Positions 26,519 to 36,945 are shown, counted from the stretch's first letter. The stretch is DNA of 64,000 bases from an uncultured bacterium (GCA_949292215.1 CASEYW010000179.1:1-64000), one strand, 5' to 3'. The notes: generated by a model not told the origin, from the letters alone. Program-made: numbers and translations.

Positions 26519-29500
26519 ATGAAAATTGCAGAACTTGCGGCAAATCCGGCAGCCGATTACAGACCGGTGCCTTTCTGGAGCTGGAATGATAAACTGGAAA
26601 ACAAGGAGCTTTCCCGTCAGATCAGCTTGATGTATGAAGCGGGAATCGGCGGTTTTTTCATGCACGCCCGCGGCGGTCTGCTGACCGGATATCTTGGAGA
26701 GGAATGGTTTTCCGCCACAAAAAACTGCATCCATGATGCAGCCCGCCTGGGGATGAAAGCCTGGGCATACGATGAAAACGGCTGGCCCAGCGGATTCGGA
26801 AGTGGAATCGTCAACGGACTCGGAGTCAAATACCAGCAGAAATATCTTCGCTGCGAGAAAATACCCGGAGCAGAAATCAGAACACGTTCCAATCTTATTG
26901 CAATCTATACTCTGGAAGGAAAAAGAATTTCGGAGGAAATCGCTTCTGACCTGCCGGAAGTACTGGTCTGTCGTTATGACGTGAATCCATATTATGTTGA
27001 TACACTTGATCCCGAAGTGACAGAGAAATTCCTGGAATCGGTCCATCAGAAGTATTATGATTCTCTGAATGAAACGGAACGTGCCGCCATGGTAGGCTTT
27101 TTTACCGATGAGCCGCAAATTTCCAGAAACGGCATTCCCTGGTCGTTCACCTTCGAACGAGAATACCGGAATGCCTATGGCGAAGAAATCCTTGATGTGC
27201 TTCCGCATCTTCTGCTGGATTTCGAGGGCTGTACACGAACGCGCTATCGTTTCTGGCGCCTGACTACACGTCTTTTCATGAACCATTTCCTGAAACCGAT
27301 TTACAACTGGTGCTCGGAACATGGCTGGAAACTCACCGGACATCAGGTTTGCGAGGACAACTACCTCAGTCAATTGACAAGCAACGGTGCTGTGATGCCG
27401 CAATATCAGTATTATCACATTCCGGGAATGGATGCGCTCGGACGCCATTTTACATCTCTGGCGACGCCTCTGCAATTGGCCAGTGCAGCAGCTCAGTGCG
27501 GACAGAAGCAAATTCTTTCAGAAACCTTCGCTCTCTGCGGCTGGGGCGTGACGTTTGCCGATTTGAAATGGCTCTGTCAATGGCAGATGGTGCACGGAAT
27601 CAATCTGATCTGCCAGCATCTGGAGGGATATTCGCTGCGCGGCATCCGCAAACGGGATTATCCGGCATCGCTCTTCATTCATCAGCCCTGGTGGAAGTAT
27701 TACCGTACGTTCAATGATGCCATTTCCCGGATCGGCGTTTTGCTGGCAAATGGAAAAATTAAGACAGAAGTCCTTTTGCTTCATGGAATTACAACCGCTC
27801 ATATTCTTTTCAATGCTCGCGATAACGAAACTCTGATGCAGTATTCCCTCGCATTCGAGACGCTGTCCCAGCATCTGGAAGACGTACATCTCAACCATCA
27901 CTACGGGGATGAAACCCTGATGGAACTGCATGGTTCAACGGATGGTGCCATTCTGAAAATCGGGTCACAGGCATACCGTCTTGTGATCCTGCCGAAACTG
28001 TTGAATCTTTCCTCCAAACAGGTTGCACTTCTGGACGCTTTCGCCAGTGCAGGGGGAGTGATCCTTGCCGAACGGAATGATTCCGCTTCCGAGTTCTTTG
28101 TGGATGGCGAGCGAGTGGAACATCTTCCCCTGCTGGAAAAAATCGAATTTTTCGACTCACCTGAAGCTCTGATTGACAGAGCACTTGCTCTGGTAAGACC
28201 GCTTTCTGTTGTAAAAAGAACGACTCCTCCGGAACTGTGTTTCGATCGGAAGGAACAGGTTGCCGCAATGAATGTCACCCGCCGCTTTTTCGATGATTTC
28301 GATGGACGAAGTGCCGTTCTGTACTACTATGTAAACACCAGGCGTTTCGATTCATTTGAGACAGTTCTTTTCATTCCGGGGGAGGGGGTGGAACGCTTTG
28401 ATCCGGAAACCGGGAATATCGAGCCGCTTTGTTTTACGAAACTGGAAAACGGGATGCTTCGTGTTGAACACCGGTTTGAGCCAGCCGGAGATCTGCTTCT
28501 GCTTGTCCGGGATCATGAACTTCCCTCCGCTTCACCGGAAAAGCCAAAGAGAAAAGCTCTGTTTCTGCCGCAGAAATTTGAAATTGCCAGATGTTCGGAA
28601 AATCTCCTGACACTTGAGTTCTGCCGCTGTGAAGTCGGAGGCAAACTCCTCTTTGAACGGGAATACGTTCTGACCATTCAGGATGAACTTTTGAAACTGC
28701 GCCGGGATGCTGACGTAAAACTGACTTTTGAGTTTGTGACGGGCGAAACGTATCCGCTCGGACAACCTCTCTCGCTTCTTCTGGAGCATCCGGAACGGTA
28801 TGAAATCCGCGTTAACGGCATAAGGATTTCCCATCGCCCGGATGGATTTTTTGCAGATCAGGCATTCGAGCGAGTGGAGATCGGTCATGCAGTCATTCCC
28901 GGACAAAATGTAATCGAACTTGAGTTGACATTTCATCAGGAACCGGAAGTTTACACTGGAATTGACGCATCAAAAATTTTTGAATCGGAAAAGAACAAGC
29001 TATCCTTCCAGACGGAAATCGAATCGGTGTATCTCTGCGGAAAGTTCGGTGTGGCGACGGATGGAGTTTTCAAACCTCTGGAACGAAATGCCGTCCGATA
29101 TCATGGCTCCTTCCGCCTGGAATCCTTGCCGGAAACGGTCGATATCGAGCATGTGGAAGAATCCGGTTTCCCGTTTTTTGCCGGAACCATCTGCCTGCGC
29201 CAGTTTTTTGATATCCAGGACGGCGGGGAAGGGGAGGGGTATGTCATCGCTTTTCAGAATCTTTTTGCACATGCCGCCTTGATCCGGATCAACGGGGTTG
29301 AAATCGGAGTTACGGTACGTCCGGATTACTCTGTTCCGATTCCGGAAGGAATTGTGAAGGTGGGGAAAAACTCCCTGGAAATCGAATTGACAAATTCTCT
29401 CCGCAACATGCTGGGCCCTCTGCATCTGGAAGAAGGGGAATGTCTTGGTGTATCGCCGGGAACATTTTATAAGGATCCGGGAGTCTTTGCTCCATGGACT

Positions 29501-29557
29501 CCGGTAGTCTGGAACGAAGGATTCTGTTTCCTTCGCTTTGGCGTACAACGTTTTTGA
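26519..29557 (+). CDS. GH106-like glycoside hydrolase (alpha-L-rhamnosidase type)
   Basis: A 1,012-residue protein without a signal peptide. The N-terminal barrel opens with PVPFWSWNDKLENKELSRQI and GIGGFFMHARGGL, the pattern of the Pfam Glyco_hydro_106 group. VGFFTDEPQIS, and LTGHQVCED further on, place candidate catalytic carboxylates. After residue 750 the protein is beta-rich, with a jelly-roll domain typical of this group. GH106 members release alpha-L-rhamnose from pectin-like or plant glycans; relatives of other specificity exist, so the substrate is inferred. Start: ATG 26519, with AAAAGGA 9 nt upstream, rather than the open frame at 26474. It has its own promoter. Confidence 0.75.
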   Translation: MKIAELAANPAADYRPVPFWSWNDKLENKELSRQISLMYEAGIGGFFMHARGGLLTGYLGEEWFSATKNCIHDAARLGMKAWAYDENGWPSGFGSGIVNGLGVKYQQKYLRCEKIPGAEIRTRSNLIAIYTLEGKRISEEIASDLPEVLVCRYDVNPYYVDTLDPEVTEKFLESVHQKYYDSLNETERAAMVGFFTDEPQISRNGIPWSFTFEREYRNAYGEEILDVLPHLLLDFEGCTRTRYRFWRLTTRLFMNHFLKPIYNWCSEHGWKLTGHQVCEDNYLSQLTSNGAVMPQYQYYHIPGMDALGRHFTSLATPLQLASAAAQCGQKQILSETFALCGWGVTFADLKWLCQWQMVHGINLICQHLEGYSLRGIRKRDYPASLFIHQPWWKYYRTFNDAISRIGVLLANGKIKTEVLLLHGITTAHILFNARDNETLMQYSLAFETLSQHLEDVHLNHHYGDETLMELHGSTDGAILKIGSQAYRLVILPKLLNLSSKQVALLDAFASAGGVILAERNDSASEFFVDGERVEHLPLLEKIEFFDSPEALIDRALALVRPLSVVKRTTPPELCFDRKEQVAAMNVTRRFFDDFDGRSAVLYYYVNTRRFDSFETVLFIPGEGVERFDPETGNIEPLCFTKLENGMLRVEHRFEPAGDLLLLVRDHELPSASPEKPKRKALFLPQKFEIARCSENLLTLEFCRCEVGGKLLFEREYVLTIQDELLKLRRDADVKLTFEFVTGETYPLGQPLSLLLEHPERYEIRVNGIRISHRPDGFFADQAFERVEIGHAVIPGQNVIELELTFHQEPEVYTGIDASKIFESEKNKLSFQTEIESVYLCGKFGVATDGVFKPLERNAVRYHGSFRLESLPETVDIEHVEESGFPFFAGTICLRQFFDIQDGGEGEGYVIAFQNLFAHAALIRINGVEIGVTVRPDYSVPIPEGIVKVGKNSLEIELTNSLRNMLGPLHLEEGECLGVSPGTFYKDPGVFAPWTPVVWNEGFCFLRFGVQRF

Positions 29558-29601
29558 TTGTTCTCATAATTTGCCTTTCGCTCTTTTTCAGAAGATGACA
29601 T

Positions 29602-29629
29602 TTGAGTTTTTCAGAATTTGTGGTATGTT
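29602..29629 (+). promoter_or_regulatory. Promoter of the PHP phosphatase gene
   Basis: TTGAGT (29602-29607), a 16-nt spacer and TATGTT (29624-29629), followed by AAGGAG 12 nt later. Confidence 0.4.
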
Positions 29630-29651
29630 GACCTGATAAAAAGGAGCGGAA

Positions 29652-30488
29652 ATGAAACAGAACTGTTCGGGAACACGAGTCAATCTGCATACACATACTG
29701 CACACTGCCGTCATGCTTCGGGACTGCCTGCGGATTATTGTGCAGCGGCGCTTGAGATGCAGTTCAATATTCTCGGTTTTTCCGACCATGCACCGTATCC
29801 GGATGACCGCTTTCACGGTTCCAGAATGTTTTTCAGTGAACTGGAGGAATATCGCCATGAAATTGTTGTTGCACAGGAGGCGTTTCCTCAGTTGAAAGTG
29901 TTTGCAGGATTGGAAGTCGAATATTGTTCCGATTTGGGCGGGGCGTACTGTTCCGATTATCTTCTGGGAGAGGTTGGGTTGGATTATCTCATTGGAGCAG
30001 CTCACTTTGTGAAGATAACTGATGGATCAATGCATCCATTTTATGCGGATTTCCCCGCGACTCCGGAGATCATTCGTGCATTCATCCGTCAAACACTCGA
30101 GACTATGGAGAATCTGCCGATCGTCTATCTGGCTCATCCGGATGGATTTGCCAGCCGGGTGGAGCGCATGACTCCGGAGCTGAAAAGCGGCTTTCGTGAT
30201 ATCGTCGCTCTTGCTGTCGAGCGCAATATCCCTCTGGAAATCAACGCAAACGGTGTTCGTCGCGGTAAATTTGTTATAGACGGATGCGAACGCTACCGCT
30301 ATCCATGGACTCCATTTTGGGAAATCGCCGCAGAAGGTGGGGCGAAAGTCGTGATCGGCAGTGATGCACATCATCCGCAGCATTTGATCCTGCAATATGA
30401 TGAATGTGAAGAATTTGCCAAAAGTTTTGGTCTTCCGGTCGTCAACAGTGAGATAGCTGCGGAAATCCTTCGGAAGAAAGAAAAATAA
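29652..30488 (+). CDS. PHP-family phosphatase (histidinol-phosphatase-like)
   Basis: A 278-residue cytoplasmic metalloenzyme. NLHTHTAHCRHASG is the first PHP metal motif, LGFSDHAPYP the second, GLEVEYCS the third, AAHFV the fourth, and IGSDAHHPQH the last, so all four metal-binding blocks are present. The order and length match HisK-type histidinol-phosphate phosphatases, which release histidinol in histidine synthesis. No other his gene is nearby, so another phosphoester substrate is possible. AAGGAGCGG lies 6 nt before the ATG. Confidence 0.82.
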   Translation: MKQNCSGTRVNLHTHTAHCRHASGLPADYCAAALEMQFNILGFSDHAPYPDDRFHGSRMFFSELEEYRHEIVVAQEAFPQLKVFAGLEVEYCSDLGGAYCSDYLLGEVGLDYLIGAAHFVKITDGSMHPFYADFPATPEIIRAFIRQTLETMENLPIVYLAHPDGFASRVERMTPELKSGFRDIVALAVERNIPLEINANGVRRGKFVIDGCERYRYPWTPFWEIAAEGGAKVVIGSDAHHPQHLILQYDECEEFAKSFGLPVVNSEIAAEILRKKEK

Positions 30489-30508
30489 GATTTTATGCTC
30501 TTTTCTGG

Positions 30509-30549
30509 ATCTCCCTCCTTTCAGACATCGTTGAAAGGGGAGGGGAGAT
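30509..30549. terminator. Hairpin between convergent genes
   Basis: Arms 30509-30523 and 30532-30549 pair imperfectly with a short loop. Neither strand has a good T-tract after it. Its place between the convergent PHP and DUF2726 genes suggests a two-way terminator. Confidence 0.35.
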
Positions 30550-30592
30550 ACTAAGTGCCGGATATAATCTTACGTCTATTTTTTCGCTTGCA

Positions 30593-31000
30593 TTATCCTT
30601 TTACAATTTTCTGGAGCATTTCTTCTGGATAATTCATTTCTTGATAGTCAATTCTGATTATTTTTAATCCAGCTTCCGCACATGCTTCATCTTTAAATTT
30701 GTCAGCTTCAGCTTCGCTATCTTTCCGATGTGTCCATCCATCAAGCTCAATAATTCTCTGTATTTCCTGAGTTTTAGCATCACAGATCACAAAATCGAAA
30801 TGCCTGTTTTTCATTTTCCCTCTTGCGCTCTGATATGCGGCAAAGTTTTTATTTTTCAAGTTGAAGTCTACATGTATAACGTCTTCCATTCTGACTTTGC
30901 ATAAAAGAATATGTTCAGATGCCAGCCTTTCTGCAAGAATTCTATAAAAAACTCTTTCATTTTCTGTAAGAATAGATTTTGCTTTCCAGTATGTTTTCAT
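30593..31000 (-). CDS. DUF2726-domain protein (restriction-endonuclease-like fold)
   Basis: A 135-residue protein. LTENERVFYRIL, then KVRMEDVIHVDF, then RHFDFVICD and IIELDGWTH follow the DUF2726 pattern. The D in FDF and the E-x-D in IELDG fit the PD-(D/E)XK catalytic core, so a nuclease or nucleic-acid-binding role is possible but unproved. It stands alone. The codon choice is AT-richer than that of its neighbours, as is the region upstream, which hints at acquisition by transfer. Confidence 0.7.
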   Translation of the reverse strand: MKTYWKAKSILTENERVFYRILAERLASEHILLCKVRMEDVIHVDFNLKNKNFAAYQSARGKMKNRHFDFVICDAKTQEIQRIIELDGWTHRKDSEAEADKFKDEACAEAGLKIIRIDYQEMNYPEEMLQKIVKG

Positions 31001-31858
31001 ATTTTCCCCTTTGAACGAATTACAGTCAATTTTGAGTTAATTTAGTTTCATTATTTTTATTTTCAATCTTTTTCAGCATTTTTCTTATTCTTTCGCATTA
31101 TAATTTGTTTGAAGAAAGATTAGATGGTCCTGATTTATTCTCAAGGGAAGGGGGGATTATTAAAGTCTCTCTTTTTGAAGAGTGAAAGAAAATCACTTCA
31201 GAAATGCATGGTTTTATTTTTCTAGATTTTCTAGATGCTTATTCAGATGTTATGGGATTTTTTCTAAATAATTGCTATTACGCTGACTACAGATGAAGCT
31301 GTATTCGATTCTGTGATAGAAAAGCCCTTGTTAACGGAAAGGATTAAAAAATGGCAGAAGGACTGGAAAAGTTCCGTTTTCATCCTGCAAAAGACAATGT
31401 ATCAGGTCTCCCTCACCTCAATTTTCTCTTTATTTAGGGAGTCCGGATTTTATGTAGATGACAGGGCAGGCCGTATTACGGTTTCAGATTTCTGGTCCGG
31501 GATTCCATCATTTTTTTGGAGCTGTATGGACTTTCTGTGCAAGTTTTTAATTTGATTGTAGCAAACGCAAAAACGGAAGATCCGCGAAGATTCCGGGAAA
31601 ACCCGGAAGCCCTGCGGATCGACTCCATGCGGTTGAGTCATGGAGGGATTCGTGGGGCTGAGAGGGATATTTATAACGTCGCATAATATATATTATGTTA
31701 AGTCATACATTCCTGCTTATCGGGTGAGGGAGGTAGTTTTCTGAATTCATATTCGCCGGAGAAAGGAGCTGAAAACAATCCATGTTGATAAAATGTCAAT
31801 AAATTTTACAAAATCAACAATTGGAAAAACAGTCATACAGATCAATGAAAGTGGAAAG
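31001..31858. other. AT-rich intergenic region with decayed sequence
   Basis: No intact gene is seen. Features are a tandem ATTTTCTAG repeat near 31216-31233 and a perfect 16-bp palindrome CATAATATATATTATG (31682-31697). A possible gene relic lies at 31462-31686. The composition is lower in GC than the flanking genes. Confidence 0.35.
31462..31686 (+). pseudogene. Possible decayed reading frame
   Basis: A frame with no start codon runs from just after a stop at 31459-31461 to TAA at 31684-31686. It reads like real protein (GRPYYGFRFLVRDSIIFLEL, later RRFRENPEALRIDSMRLSHG). A neighbouring frame just upstream (about 31420-31490) also looks protein-like, which suggests a frameshift. No family is recognised. 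Confidence 0.18.
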
Positions 31859-31892
31859 AAAAAAATCCATGAGAATCGATTCCTCATGGATT
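31859..31892 (-). terminator. Rho-independent terminator of the glnS unit
   Basis: Perfect 10-bp arms AATCCATGAG (31864-31873) and CTCATGGATT (31883-31892) with a 9-nt loop. On the minus strand the hairpin is followed by seven T residues (complement of 31859-31865). It lies about 80 nt after the metallo-hydrolase stop. Confidence 0.8.
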
Positions 31893-31970
31893 AAAAATGG
31901 CTGACAAAGGGGCAGGGGTTGGTAAATGATGGATTGCTCCCCTTCCCTGAAGAAAGATCAGGAGAGGGGA

Positions 31971-32603
31971 TTATTTTGCCAAATATGGATTAAATGATTT
32001 TTCAATTCCGATGGTTGTCTGCTCGCCGTGACCGGGAAAGACTGCTAATTTTTCCGGAAGAATCATCAGTTTTTCACGAATGGATTTCATCAGACTGTCA
32101 TAATCTCCGCCAGGAAGATCCGTCCGTCCAATGGACCCCGAAAACAGGGTGTCGCCGGAAAACAGAGAATTCAAAGATTCAAAATAATAGCAGACTCCGC
32201 CGGGTGAATGACCTGGAGTGGTGATGATGGAAAAATCGGCCATTTCCGGCGGCCATTGCGTCGGTGGGAGATTTTTTGCCGGCGGCAGATACGGGAGGAG
32301 GGCGTTTTCCGGATTCTCATACAGAGGATGATCTGCCGGATGGAGATAAACACAGGAGAGCTCCAGCTTTTTAGCGATCGCCCCTGCCCCGCTGATATGA
32401 TCAACATGAGCGTGAGTCAGAAGGATCTGATATCGCCCGGCATCAGGGAAAGCCGTGATTGTCTCTAGCAGTTTTTCTTCGTCCCCTCCTGGATCGATGA
32501 TATACAAAGTTCCTCTCTGTTTCGGATAGACAAAGTAACAGTTTGTTTCAAAAACTCCGACTCTTTCCACAAGAATCGTCGGTGCTGTATTGGATTCTGG
32601 CAT
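31971..32603 (-). CDS. Metallo-beta-lactamase-fold hydrolase (glyoxalase II-like)
   Basis: A 210-residue cytoplasmic enzyme. THAHVDHISG is the HxHxDH zinc motif, TTPGHSPGG carries the next His, LFSGDTLFSGSIGRTDL has the bridging Asp, and FPGHGEQTTIG the last His. This is the short bacterial glyoxalase II-like group, which hydrolyses thioesters or similar esters; the exact substrate is unknown. GGAAGGGGG lies 6 nt before the ATG. It follows glnS by 34 nt and shares its transcript and terminator. Confidence 0.88.
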   Translation of the reverse strand: MPESNTAPTILVERVGVFETNCYFVYPKQRGTLYIIDPGGDEEKLLETITAFPDAGRYQILLTHAHVDHISGAGAIAKKLELSCVYLHPADHPLYENPENALLPYLPPAKNLPPTQWPPEMADFSIITTPGHSPGGVCYYFESLNSLFSGDTLFSGSIGRTDLPGGDYDSLMKSIREKLMILPEKLAVFPGHGEQTTIGIEKSFNPYLAK

Positions 32604-32637
32604 AAAAGCCCCCTTCCCTGCCGACAGGTTTGTCGGT

Positions 32638-34332
32638 TCAATTTTTCTGTGCGATCTTTTTCTGCCAGGAGTCTTTCAACGCCACGGTGCGATTGAAAAC
32701 CGGCATACCTTCTTTGGAATCTGCTTCATCCAGACAGAAATAACCGGTTCTTTCGAACTGCACCCCTACCCCTGGTTTTACCGATTTCAATGCAGGTTCC
32801 ATGAGACAGGCAACTGTTTTCAAGGAGTCCGGATTCAGGTAATTTCTATAATCCTCTCCCTCTGGAATTGCTCCGACATCCTCAATGGTAAAGAGTTTAT
32901 CGTACAAACGAGCCGTTGCCTTTTCCGCATGGGCGGCGGAAACCCAGTGAATGGTTCCTTTCACTTTGCGACCATCCGGAGCATTGCCCCCTCGCGAGGC
33001 TGGATCGTATGTGCAATGGATTTCCATGATTTTTCCATTTCCATCCTTGACAACCGAGGTGCATGTCACCAGATAGGCATAACGGAGACGCACCTCGGCT
33101 CCGGGGGAAAGACGATGGAACTGTTTGACCGGTACCTCCATAAAGTCGGATTCTTCAATATAAACCTCTTTGGAAAACGGCACTTTGCGAGTACCGGCGG
33201 ATGGATCCTCCGGATTGTTGATCGCCTCCATTTCCTCGACAAGAGCATCTGGATAATTGTCGATCACCAGTTTGACCGGATTCATCACAACCATGTAACG
33301 GTTTGCTGTCTTGTTCAGCTCCTCGCGGATGCAGTAATCCAGAAGAGCAATGTCTGTCAGGCTGTTGAATTTGGTAACACCGACTTTTTCGCAGAAGTTG
33401 CGGATTGCCGATGCCGGGACTCCACGTCTGCGATAGGCACAGATCGTCGGCATGCGGGGATCGTCCCATCCGCTCACCCTCCCCTCTTTGACCAGTTCCA
33501 GCAGTTTGCGTTTGCTCATTACTGTGTACGTCAGGTTCAGACGGGCAAATTCTATCTGCCGCGGATGACACGGCGTTTCCAGGGCATCCAGAATCCAGTC
33601 GTACAGTGGACGATGAATTTCAAATTCCAGTGTGCAGATGGAATGAGTGATCCCTTCGATTGAGTCAGAAAGACAATGGGCAAAGTCATACAGCGGATAA
33701 ATACACCATTTATCCCCGGTCCGATGATGTGACGCATGGCGAATCCGGTAGATTGCCGGATCGCGCATGTGCATATTCGGAGATGCCATATCGATTTTTG
33801 CCCGCAGGACGTATGCGCCATCCGGGAATTCCCCTTTGCGCATTCGTTCAAAAAGATCAAGATTTTCTTCAATGGAACGGTCACGGCATGGACTCGGTCG
33901 TCCCGGCTCGGTAAGCGTTCCCTTGTATTCGTTGAATTCTTCTTCCGTCAGATTGCAGACATAGGCCTTGCCGCGCTTGATCAGTTCCACCGCATATCCG
34001 TACAGCTTTTCAAAGTAATCTGACGCATAAAACAGCTGATCGCCCCAGTCGCCGCCGAGCCAGCGGACATCATTCAAAATGGATTCGACGTATTCCGTAT
34101 CCTCTTTGGTGGGATTCGTGTCGTCCAGACGCATGTGGCAGACTCCGCCATACTGCTTTGCCGTCCCGAAATTCAGACAGATGGATTTTGCGTGGCCGAT
34201 ATGAAGATAGCCGTTCGGTTCCGGCGGAAAACGTGTAACAACATGTCCGCCGCAACGGTTGGTCTTCAGATCCTCATCAATGATTTCCGTAATAAAATTG
34301 GAATTGACTCCATTTGATTCTGCCGCATCCAT
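32638..34332 (-). CDS. glnS: Glutaminyl-tRNA synthetase
   Basis: A 564-residue class I synthetase that charges tRNA-Gln. [19 protein letters not shown] carries the HIGH motif, and TVMSKRKL is the KMSKS-type loop in the GlnRS form. C-terminal beta-barrel anticodon domains follow; the size matches E. coli GlnRS (554). The frame opens with TTG at 34341, but GGAGG lies only 1 nt from that codon and 10 nt from the ATG at 34332, so 34332 was chosen. Presence of GlnRS points to direct charging of tRNA-Gln rather than only the amidotransferase route. Confidence 0.97.
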   Translation of the reverse strand: MDAAESNGVNSNFITEIIDEDLKTNRCGGHVVTRFPPEPNGYLHIGHAKSICLNFGTAKQYGGVCHMRLDDTNPTKEDTEYVESILNDVRWLGGDWGDQLFYASDYFEKLYGYAVELIKRGKAYVCNLTEEEFNEYKGTLTEPGRPSPCRDRSIEENLDLFERMRKGEFPDGAYVLRAKIDMASPNMHMRDPAIYRIRHASHHRTGDKWCIYPLYDFAHCLSDSIEGITHSICTLEFEIHRPLYDWILDALETPCHPRQIEFARLNLTYTVMSKRKLLELVKEGRVSGWDDPRMPTICAYRRRGVPASAIRNFCEKVGVTKFNSLTDIALLDYCIREELNKTANRYMVVMNPVKLVIDNYPDALVEEMEAINNPEDPSAGTRKVPFSKEVYIEESDFMEVPVKQFHRLSPGAEVRLRYAYLVTCTSVVKDGNGKIMEIHCTYDPASRGGNAPDGRKVKGTIHWVSAAHAEKATARLYDKLFTIEDVGAIPEGEDYRNYLNPDSLKTVACLMEPALKSVKPGVGVQFERTGYFCLDEADSKEGMPVFNRTVALKDSWQKKIAQKN

Positions 34333-34410
34333 AACAGGCAAGCCTCCTCTTTTTACTGTGTTGCATTTGATAATATAAATTCAAATGCAGCGGTTTTCCA
34401 GCGGGAAGGA

Positions 34411-36945
34411 TCATTTTCCTTCAATTTCAGATGCGAGAATTTCAACAGAATCCTCTGCCAGTCCGTATGGAAGGCGGGTTTTCTCCCCATTGACGGTATA
34501 TGCGTCAGAAGTCCAATCAAAATTTTTCCGGAGAAGAGCATCCAGTTCGATGAAGCGAAGTCCTTTCTGGCGTTTCAGTTTCCGGAGATATTCGCCATAG
34601 CGTCGATCCGCTTCTGCATATGTGTCATGCACTTCCGGAGCAAGCGGAAACGGCGTTGCAAGGAAAACAGAACGGATTTCTTTCCGGTTGATGAAGAGTT
34701 CCGCCAGCATGGCAATCACATTCATCTCCTCGCGAATGCCGAGATTTCCATGCCGGTCAAGAGCCAGAGGAATCAGCAGAGCAGCATCGGCACGGCTGGT
34801 CTTCAAGCGGGAGAGAACCGCGGGAATGGTTTCCAGCGCGGCGCTTCCTGACGGCAGCGATGAATGGTTCCATTCCACGAATTCCATCTCAATGTTGTGC
34901 CTTTTCAAACGGGCTTCCAGTTTCTCTTTCAACCCGTTGAAATTTTCGGCAACGACAAGCAGCCTGGTCACGGGACGCAGCTCATTCTCAATTTTCCGCA
35001 GCAGCTCCCATGCGCGGACTTCGTGCAGACTCATCCGATGCAGAATCACCATAACCTTTCTTCCTTTTTCGTCACAAAGTCCTGCGCTTGAGGTCTTCAG
35101 GGGGGCCGGCAGTTCCGCGACAGGTGAAACAACAATTCCGCAGGAATCAAATTCAAGATCCGGAATGGAAATGGAGAAATCCGCGGAAAAACGATTCTCA
35201 ATGCCTTTGCCGTCAATGTGAAAATACTTTTTGAGAATCTGATTCTGGGCAAACCGGTCGTCGTGTTCCATCGGCATCGCGGCGATTTTGAGCTGTTCGC
35301 GAAACGAGGAGAGGTAAGGATTCCGTCCCGTCACCTTCGTTTCCAAAAAAGCACTGTAATCAATCGGCAGGCCGGAATTGATCTCGAGCGTGATGCCGCC
35401 GTACTCGTCGTCATACAGGAAATAAGGGCTCCAGATTTTCATCGATAGATCCGGTCGGAGCGGAGCCTTGTCCCCTACCCTGGCTTTTCGCGGAATTTCA
35501 AAGGCGGCAAATCCGGAATTGCTTTCCGGAACAATTTTCAGGATGGGGTCCGTCAGGGTTTTCAATGCGAAAAATTCCACGGACGAATCGATTTTCCTCC
35601 CTTTGATTTCCCAGTGATAAGCAAACTGATCCCGATTCAAAACGTCATAGTGATCCAGAGAGTAGGGATTGTGTTTTGCTGTAAACAGCGCCAGAGAGTC
35701 GTTCCTCTGGACGATCGGGTATTTTTTACCGTCTTTCGAAGTTAATTGCACTGGTTCAACCGGAGAAGCCGGCGCGAAGTCGTCTTCACTTAACAGCCGG
35801 AACTTCCCCTCCCCTTTCTTCCGCCAGGAAAGAGCCGCCCAGTTTGTAATGGGACCTTTATAATAGAGAAATTCAATGAAGCAGGACCCATGTTTCAGCG
35901 GCAGAGTCAATTCATCCACAGTCCCGATGGAGGCCGTATCCGGAGCCTGAAATACCCCAAACCTGCGCAGAACCGTTTTCCCATCGACACGGAAAATCCG
36001 GGTGGAATTTGTATTCAGACGGAATTCATATTCACCATCCTCCGGAACTGAGAGCATTCCATTGAAGCGGGTCAGCAGATTGCGGTCCGTATCAAAAGGT
36101 CGTCGTGTAAAGAAGATTCGGGATACGTTTCTTCCCCAGTTTCTGTTTCCAAAATGGGAGAAAAACGTATTTTCCAGAAGATCCGCGGCATTTTTCATTG
36201 TCGATTCCGCCTTCCGGTTCAAAGACTTGGCAGAAGTCCGGAACGATTCAGAGGAGATCCCATTCAGTTTTTTCAGGTCCGGAGTCAGCTTGGAACAGAT
36301 CTGTTCCAGAAGAGCCGACTGTTCCACCAGAGTCGTTCCGATTGCTTTCCACAACTCCCTCTGAGCACGCAGAAATGGAATATTCCGTTTCATGTTCTCC
36401 AAATGATTGACCTCTGCCGGATGATCCGGATAACGGCGCATGATATCCTGCTGACGGAGGCGGAAATTCGGCGGTATCTGCTTTTTGCTCCCGTTCCAGC
36501 GACTCATCGGCTGCTTCTTGGGAAAATCGTAGTATACAAAGTAGGTTTCCGGGACGGTCGTCCCGGGAAACAGCAGGTGGTCGTTGTCATACTGATGAAC
36601 CGTAACCGGTTTGCCTTTCGAATCGTATACGCGCAGGCCATTGGCTGTTTTTCCCGGCACACAGATCTTGCAGAGGTCCAGATAACCATCCCGGTTCAAT
36701 ACATTGTTGCGTACAGTCAAACGATATCGAGCGTCCTTTTCAAGCCATTTCGTTTGAGGCATTTTTTTTGTATTCTGCTGAAGCTCTTTCTGCTGCTGAG
36801 AGTTTGCCTGATGCTGTACCCGGGGCGGCGATATCGCCGGATGTTTTGCAGCTTCTTTGTCCGGAGATTCCAGTTGCAGATACGCAAGCAAACAGAAAAG
36901 GATTCCGCAGAACAGAGAGATCAGAATGGAAATCGCTGATTTCAT
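34411..36945 (-). CDS. Membrane-anchored protein with a PA14-like and an SGNH-like domain
   Basis: An 844-residue exported protein with an N-terminal signal anchor (hydrophobic residues about 6-22) and a Gln/Lys-rich linker. Residues about 260-400 resemble PA14: FNGMLSVPEDGEYEFRLNTN, then RIFRVDGKTVL, then FIEFLYYKGPITNWAALSW. PA14 domains bind sugars. The last 220 residues look like an SGNH/GDSL-type alpha/beta domain (RLLVVAENFNG, AALLIPLALDRHGNLG, FIELDALLRKN), although a classic GDSL serine motif is not clear. It overlaps the stop of the upstream glycosidase by 4 nt and closes the four-gene operon. A role in modifying or binding the operon's polysaccharide is inferred. Confidence 0.6.
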   Translation of the reverse strand: MKSAISILISLFCGILFCLLAYLQLESPDKEAAKHPAISPPRVQHQANSQQQKELQQNTKKMPQTKWLEKDARYRLTVRNNVLNRDGYLDLCKICVPGKTANGLRVYDSKGKPVTVHQYDNDHLLFPGTTVPETYFVYYDFPKKQPMSRWNGSKKQIPPNFRLRQQDIMRRYPDHPAEVNHLENMKRNIPFLRAQRELWKAIGTTLVEQSALLEQICSKLTPDLKKLNGISSESFRTSAKSLNRKAESTMKNAADLLENTFFSHFGNRNWGRNVSRIFFTRRPFDTDRNLLTRFNGMLSVPEDGEYEFRLNTNSTRIFRVDGKTVLRRFGVFQAPDTASIGTVDELTLPLKHGSCFIEFLYYKGPITNWAALSWRKKGEGKFRLLSEDDFAPASPVEPVQLTSKDGKKYPIVQRNDSLALFTAKHNPYSLDHYDVLNRDQFAYHWEIKGRKIDSSVEFFALKTLTDPILKIVPESNSGFAAFEIPRKARVGDKAPLRPDLSMKIWSPYFLYDDEYGGITLEINSGLPIDYSAFLETKVTGRNPYLSSFREQLKIAAMPMEHDDRFAQNQILKKYFHIDGKGIENRFSADFSISIPDLEFDSCGIVVSPVAELPAPLKTSSAGLCDEKGRKVMVILHRMSLHEVRAWELLRKIENELRPVTRLLVVAENFNGLKEKLEARLKRHNIEMEFVEWNHSSLPSGSAALETIPAVLSRLKTSRADAALLIPLALDRHGNLGIREEMNVIAMLAELFINRKEIRSVFLATPFPLAPEVHDTYAEADRRYGEYLRKLKRQKGLRFIELDALLRKNFDWTSDAYTVNGEKTRLPYGLAEDSVEILASEIEGK

